This document shows positions 5,407 through 8,828 of a stretch of DNA of 8,828 nucleotides, piece by piece; position 1 is the stretch's first letter; every line of letters starts with the position of its first letter. Position numbers and translations under genes: made by a program. This stretch comes from Chitinispirillaceae bacterium (lineage in GTDB: Bacteria; Fibrobacterota; Chitinivibrionia; Chitinivibrionales; Chitinispirillaceae): NCBI GenBank assembly GCA_016926315.1, contig JAFGOU010000520.1, positions 1 through 8,828 of the forward strand. Direction: 5' to 3'. The notes beneath the pieces are model-generated. The model worked only from the letters and a program-made list of their open reading frames with translations. It had not been told where the DNA came from and did not search any database.

Positions 5407-7314
5407 TTACTTCTGCAGGTACCACCCTATCCCCCACCTGAATGTCAGGCCTGGGGAGTAATAGCCGGGAATATAAGCAAATTTCCTGTTGAGCAGGTTA
5501 TCGATTTTTCCGAAAAACCGGAACGAACTCGCCTGCACCGCCAGTTCCATGCCGACATCAAGGATCGGGCGGTTCCAGCCGGAATCGCCGGCAAACCATA
5601 CCGGTTCCCGGGCGCTCCAGTAATCGCACCAGATGCCGATATCGACATGTTCCCCGGTGTTGGCGGGGTGAACGGTGTATTTCACCAACCCCCGCGTCTT
5701 GACAAACGGCCTGGCGCTTGAAACAAAAGTCCTGGAACTGACCGAAACGCCGCGCCAGGGACCCAGCCGGGGCGCGACGAGCGCGGTGAATCCCGCTTGC
5801 CCGCAGGGGAGGATCGTGTCCGGCCACGCCATGAGAACGGTGCCCCGCTCCACCCCCAGGACAGATTGACATCCAAGAACTAAGCCGCCCGCCGCCCCGC
5901 CGGCTTCCACCTCTCCGCCTGCCATCGTATAGCGGTCAAGAAACGGGGCGATCGCAAAAAGCGCGGTGTCGTACGGGATACTCCAGGGGATGGCCGAATG
6001 TGACGCATACGCGCGGACGCGATAGTCGAGGACGGCGAACGTCCAGGCTGCGGACGCCATCGGTGCAAAAGCGAGCGAATCCCGGGCGCTGAAGGAAAGG
6101 CCGCCTGCCGAGGCTTCCACCACGCTTCTGCCGGGACCGATCTCCATCGGAACGCCGACCTCCAGGGTCCCGGACTGGCGGAACGCGCTGCTTTCCTGCT
6201 CGATAAACGGCCGCCGCTCCACCCGGGAAATACGGTAGACCAGCGCGGGCGAGACAGACGTTTTGACCAGGGTTCCGGCACGGACCGCCCCGGCGATAGT
6301 GCGGCTCAGGCCATCGGAACGACGGGTCACGCCGCTGTCGCTTAGCGCGCGACGGATGATGCTGCTGTTGTCAATCCGCCCTTCGAGGTCAAGAACAACC
6401 GGTCCCAACCGGTTGCTGGAGCTTTCGAGGTTTCCCGAGGAGCGGTACCGGTTGATCCGGCCCATGGCCGGCAGGCTGCCTGCTCCCGGCCTGTCAAGCG
6501 GGTACTGGCTCTCTTCGTCGCCATAGGTGATGCCGCACCGGACGGAACCGCCGCCCTTCCCGGACCAGACGGTTTGAATCCCCGACGCATAATCATTTAT
6601 CCCCGGATTATACCCCCGGTTGACAATGGTTGAGGTATCGGCAACCAACGACCGGTAGAACTCATAAATGCCGTTACCGTCATGACTGAACGGCCTTCCG
6701 GCGAACGAACGGTAGTTGGAAAAAACGTTCACCGCCAACCGGTGTGAAAGCGGACGGGAAAACCTGAAGGCAAATATATTTCCGTCAAAAACGCCTGTTT
6801 CCCAGAAAATGGAGGCCTCCGGGGTGACCATGGCGCCGGGAGCGGGTACATAGTACACCCTGTTTCCCGGCGCGATGACGATCGAATCGATCTCCGTCGT
6901 GAACCGGTCGTCGGTGCCGCCCAACTGATCAGGAGCGGAGACGATGAGCGGGCCGGATCCGGCGATGGCCATGATCGGCGCGACATGTCCGTACAGGAGG
7001 AACCGGTTGAGCCGGTTGGAAAGACCGTAGCGAACCGGCAGGCAAAGCGGGGACAAAGAAAGCGCTTCACTCGGGACCGGCGCATCAGCGGAAAAAAGGG
7101 CCGCGGTCGGGATTGAAAAGGGGCCGTGGTGCTCTGTCGAATGCAGATGGCTCTGCCGGCCGGTTTCCTGCAGCGCCCGGAGAGAGTCGCTTACCTCACC
7201 CAGGAGGGCGGAATCCTCCGGAGCAGGATGTGCGGACGATAAAAAAAACCCTGCCGCAATCATCTGCAATATAATGGCAATGGGGGGAGTAATCATGGTA
7301 CCGTTTCTCATCAT
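5407..7314 (-). CDS. Predicted outer-membrane beta-barrel, TonB-receptor-like C-terminus, no plug
   Basis: About 635 residues from the ATG at 7312-7314. The N-terminus is a signal peptide (MMRNG, hydrophobic ITPPIAIILQMIAAGFFL, then SSAHPA, ending near residue 31). After a short polar region (about 35-90), the rest is alternating strands rich in Gly, Ser, Arg and aromatics, typical of a large barrel. The last 30 residues (NLLNRKFAYIPGYY, SPGLTFRWGIGWYLQK) resemble the closing strands of TonB-dependent receptors. No plug domain, TonB box or carboxypeptidase-like N-terminal domain is visible, and the protein ends in K rather than the common aromatic residue. The frame is open back to an ATG at 7450-7452, but those 46 extra residues would bury the signal peptide. 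ATGs at 7309-7311 and 7294-7296 are alternatives; none has a strong ribosome binding site. Its 5' end faces the TPR lipoprotein across 88 bp. It may be a porin-like transporter or an export channel; the substrate is unknown. Confidence 0.75.
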   Translation of the reverse strand: MMRNGTMITPPIAIILQMIAAGFFLSSAHPAPEDSALLGEVSDSLRALQETGRQSHLHSTEHHGPFSIPTAALFSADAPVPSEALSLSPLCLPVRYGLSNRLNRFLLYGHVAPIMAIAGSGPLIVSAPDQLGGTDDRFTTEIDSIVIAPGNRVYYVPAPGAMVTPEASIFWETGVFDGNIFAFRFSRPLSHRLAVNVFSNYRSFAGRPFSHDGNGIYEFYRSLVADTSTIVNRGYNPGINDYASGIQTVWSGKGGGSVRCGITYGDEESQYPLDRPGAGSLPAMGRINRYRSSGNLESSSNRLGPVVLDLEGRIDNSSIIRRALSDSGVTRRSDGLSRTIAGAVRAGTLVKTSVSPALVYRISRVERRPFIEQESSAFRQSGTLEVGVPMEIGPGRSVVEASAGGLSFSARDSLAFAPMASAAWTFAVLDYRVRAYASHSAIPWSIPYDTALFAIAPFLDRYTMAGGEVEAGGAAGGLVLGCQSVLGVERGTVLMAWPDTILPCGQAGFTALVAPRLGPWRGVSVSSRTFVSSARPFVKTRGLVKYTVHPANTGEHVDIGIWCDYWSAREPVWFAGDSGWNRPILDVGMELAVQASSFRFFGKIDNLLNRKFAYIPGYYSPGLTFRWGIGWYLQK

Positions 7315-7342
7315 GCTAAAATACAATGAGGACGGGTCCGAA

Positions 7343-7372
7343 ATTAAACCCAACGGAATGACGGTACCGCAA
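7343..7372 (-). promoter_or_regulatory. Candidate promoter for the barrel gene
   Basis: On the minus strand TTGCGG (7367-7372) and TTTAAT (7343-7348) are separated by 18 nt, giving a -10 with five of six consensus bases and a weaker -35. Transcription would start about 20 nt before the ATG at 7314. The whole divergent gap is only 88 bp, so any promoter for the TPR gene must overlap this one. Confidence 0.3.
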
Positions 7373-7402
7373 CCGGTAGAGCAGGGATATATTTTCATAG
7401 GA

Positions 7403-8828
7403 ATGGACAGATCCGACCCGCCTGCATCCAGACCCTTCGGGGCGTCGAGCACTGCACGATGGTATCCGCCGTCCGCTGCGGCCCAGGCGGCCAGGTGGTT
7501 GTGTGTCGCGGTATTTCTGACGATACCGGGGTGTTCCGTCTATTTTAACACCTATTATAACGCGGAGACCGCCTTTCGCGAAGGGAATGCCGCCCACCAG
7601 AAAATGCTCCGGAATTATCCCGACAGCATCATGGTCGAACCACCGGGCGACGCCAGGACAAAATACGACCGTGCCATCGAGAAAGCCGCAAAGGTGCTTG
7701 AGGTCTTTCCCAAGAGTAAAAAATGGCACGATGACGCTCTGTTCCTTCTGGGAAAAACCTTTTTTTACAAAAAAGAGTTTTCCAAATCGGCCCGGCATCT
7801 GCGTCAGCTCCAGGAGGAGTACCCGCAGAGCAGGTTTGTTCCCGAATCGCATATCTACATGGCGAAAGCGTATATCGGCCTTGAAGAACTCACCCGGGCG
7901 GAAGAAGTGCTGCAGTTCGCGCTTGACCGGTATCCGTCTCTCGACAACGACCAGAGCGTGTCGCTCCTGATGGTAGAGATCGCGATACGACGGGAGGGCA
8001 GGACCCAGGCCATCGTGCTTCTGGAAAAGGCGATTGCCGGCGTGCAGTCGCCCGAAAAAAAGCAGGAACTCATCCTCCGGCTGGCGGAACTGCACATGAG
8101 TCTGCAACAGTACGACGAGGCGATCAAACTGCTCGAAGCGGCGCCCCGGAGGAAAAAAGACCCGTTCAGGGAATATCGTATCGACCGCAACATCGTTCTC
8201 TGCCGTATCGAGACCGGCTCCCTGGACAAGGCTCTGGGCATGATCAAAACCATGCTCGCGAACAAGCTCTACCTTCCCTACACCAGAGATCTTTTCTATG
8301 TCAAGGGACAAATACTCGTCCATCAGGGACGTATCGATGAAGCGATAGCCGTTTTCAAGCAGATCATCGGCAGCACCGGGGATTCAACCGCGATACGAAA
8401 CGATACCGCCGCGGTTGTCGGCCGCGCGCTGTATGAGCTCGGCCTGCTCTATCAGAAGAAAAAGGGATTGTATCCCGAGGCCGGGAACTATTTCCGGCAG
8501 GTGAAGGACCGCACCGTCAAGGACTCTCTGGTGACGCCAGGCGCGGAACGCCGCTATAACGCCATGAGCGAGCTCGAAAAATGGCGTTCAAAACTCGCCG
8601 CCGGAGACACCGCCGTCAACCGCATGCAGGCGCGGTATTCCATTGGAGAGCTGTTTTTTTATGAGCTGGATGAGCCGGACTCTTCGTTTCACCTCTTTAC
8701 CGGCATCGCCTCCGATTCCACGCGCGATTCCCTGTATACGCCAAAATCGCTCTGCATGGCCGCCGCCATCGCTCGCAGGCATCGTAAAGACACGCTTCAG
8801 TCCGACAGCCTGTACCAACGGCTGATCG
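7403..8828 (+). CDS. TPR-repeat lipoprotein, 3' end outside the window
   Basis: At least 475 residues, open to the window edge with no stop. A hydrophobic stretch LCVAVFLTIPGC (residues 33-44) ends in a lipobox-like IPGC, so C44 is the predicted lipidated residue and the mature protein is probably anchored to a membrane facing the periplasm. It continues SVYFNTYYNAETAFREGN, reminiscent of BamD-type TPR lipoproteins. TPR-like helix pairs follow: about 84-180 (AIEKAAKVLEVFPKS; LFLLGKTFFYKKEFSKSARH; RAEEVLQFALDRYPS), 221-248 (LAELHMSLQQYDEAIKLLE), 296-325 (GQILVHQGRIDEAIAVFKQI) and 337-370 (YELGLLYQKKKGLYPEAGNYF). Residues about 411-460 (IGELFFYELDEPDSSFHLF, SLYTPKSLCMAAAIARRH) look like another TPR type. 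The likely role is a scaffold for envelope protein assembly; the partner is unknown. The chosen ATG at 7403 leaves a long 30-residue N-region, and its AGGA abuts the start. In-frame ATGs at 7358 and 7295 (the latter after GGGGGGAG) are alternatives. It is divergent from the barrel gene. Confidence 0.8.
   Translation, partial: MDRSDPPASRPFGASSTARWYPPSAAAQAARWLCVAVFLTIPGCSVYFNTYYNAETAFREGNAAHQKMLRNYPDSIMVEPPGDARTKYDRAIEKAAKVLEVFPKSKKWHDDALFLLGKTFFYKKEFSKSARHLRQLQEEYPQSRFVPESHIYMAKAYIGLEELTRAEEVLQFALDRYPSLDNDQSVSLLMVEIAIRREGRTQAIVLLEKAIAGVQSPEKKQELILRLAELHMSLQQYDEAIKLLEAAPRRKKDPFREYRIDRNIVLCRIETGSLDKALGMIKTMLANKLYLPYTRDLFYVKGQILVHQGRIDEAIAVFKQIIGSTGDSTAIRNDTAAVVGRALYELGLLYQKKKGLYPEAGNYFRQVKDRTVKDSLVTPGAERRYNAMSELEKWRSKLAAGDTAVNRMQARYSIGELFFYELDEPDSSFHLFTGIASDSTRDSLYTPKSLCMAAAIARRHRKDTLQSDSLYQRLI

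Noticed and set aside
7315..7452. Extension of the barrel gene to the ATG at 7450-7452
   Set aside because: It would place 46 polar and Cys-containing residues ahead of an otherwise clean signal peptide and would run through the divergent promoter region and the start of the TPR gene.
7316..8323. A 335-codon open frame on the minus strand opposite the TPR gene
   Set aside because: The plus-strand frame shows a lipobox and repeated TPR helix patterns over its whole length. The antisense frame shows no motif and runs into the barrel gene's promoter region.

Overview
This 8.8-kb window is ordinary-looking bacterial chromosome from a Gram-negative organism with GC-rich coding sequence. It is dominated by cell-envelope genes. 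Five protein genes can be supported: four complete, and one running off the right edge. I see no rRNA, tRNA, CRISPR array, transposase, integrase or phage gene. Three things suggest a member of the FCB/Fibrobacterota-like lineages: OmpA proteins that join a barrel-like N-terminus, thrombospondin type 3 (TSP3) calcium-binding repeats and a C-terminal peptidoglycan-binding domain; a TonB-receptor-like barrel without a plug; and a TPR lipoprotein. The lineage is inferred from style, not from a marker gene.

Layout, left to right. Positions 1-214 are non-coding, with two small hairpins. A 289-residue HDOD-domain signalling protein lies on the minus strand (215-1084). A divergent intergenic region (1085-1361) holds a perfect 20-bp palindrome, a sigma70-like promoter candidate and a 25-codon leader ORF whose stop overlaps the next start as ATGA. 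Two paralogous OmpA/TSP3 outer-membrane proteins follow on the plus strand (1362-3320 and 3352-5226), 31 bp apart and probably one transcript. A convergent intergenic gap (5227-5406) holds short direct repeats and a bulged inverted repeat. A predicted plugless outer-membrane beta-barrel lies on the minus strand (5407-7314). Divergent from it is a TPR lipoprotein (7403 to the window end, incomplete).

How the genes may work together. The two OmpA paralogues look like structural tethers: a barrel in the outer membrane, a rigid Ca2+-binding linker in the periplasm, and a C-terminal domain on peptidoglycan. The barrel and the TPR lipoprotein start back to back and are both predicted to reach the outer membrane, so they may be co-regulated and may act together in assembly, transport or export. 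That partnership is inference. The HDOD protein is a cytoplasmic signalling protein that shares only the promoter region with the OmpA pair.

The most interesting points are the exact 99-bp register of the TSP3 repeats in both OmpA genes, with one 27-nt block repeated identically five times across them; a 27-bp in-frame duplication in the first OmpA; the ATGA-overlapping leader ORF; the intergenic palindrome; and the barrel/TPR pair. Nothing here clearly proves a new biological system.
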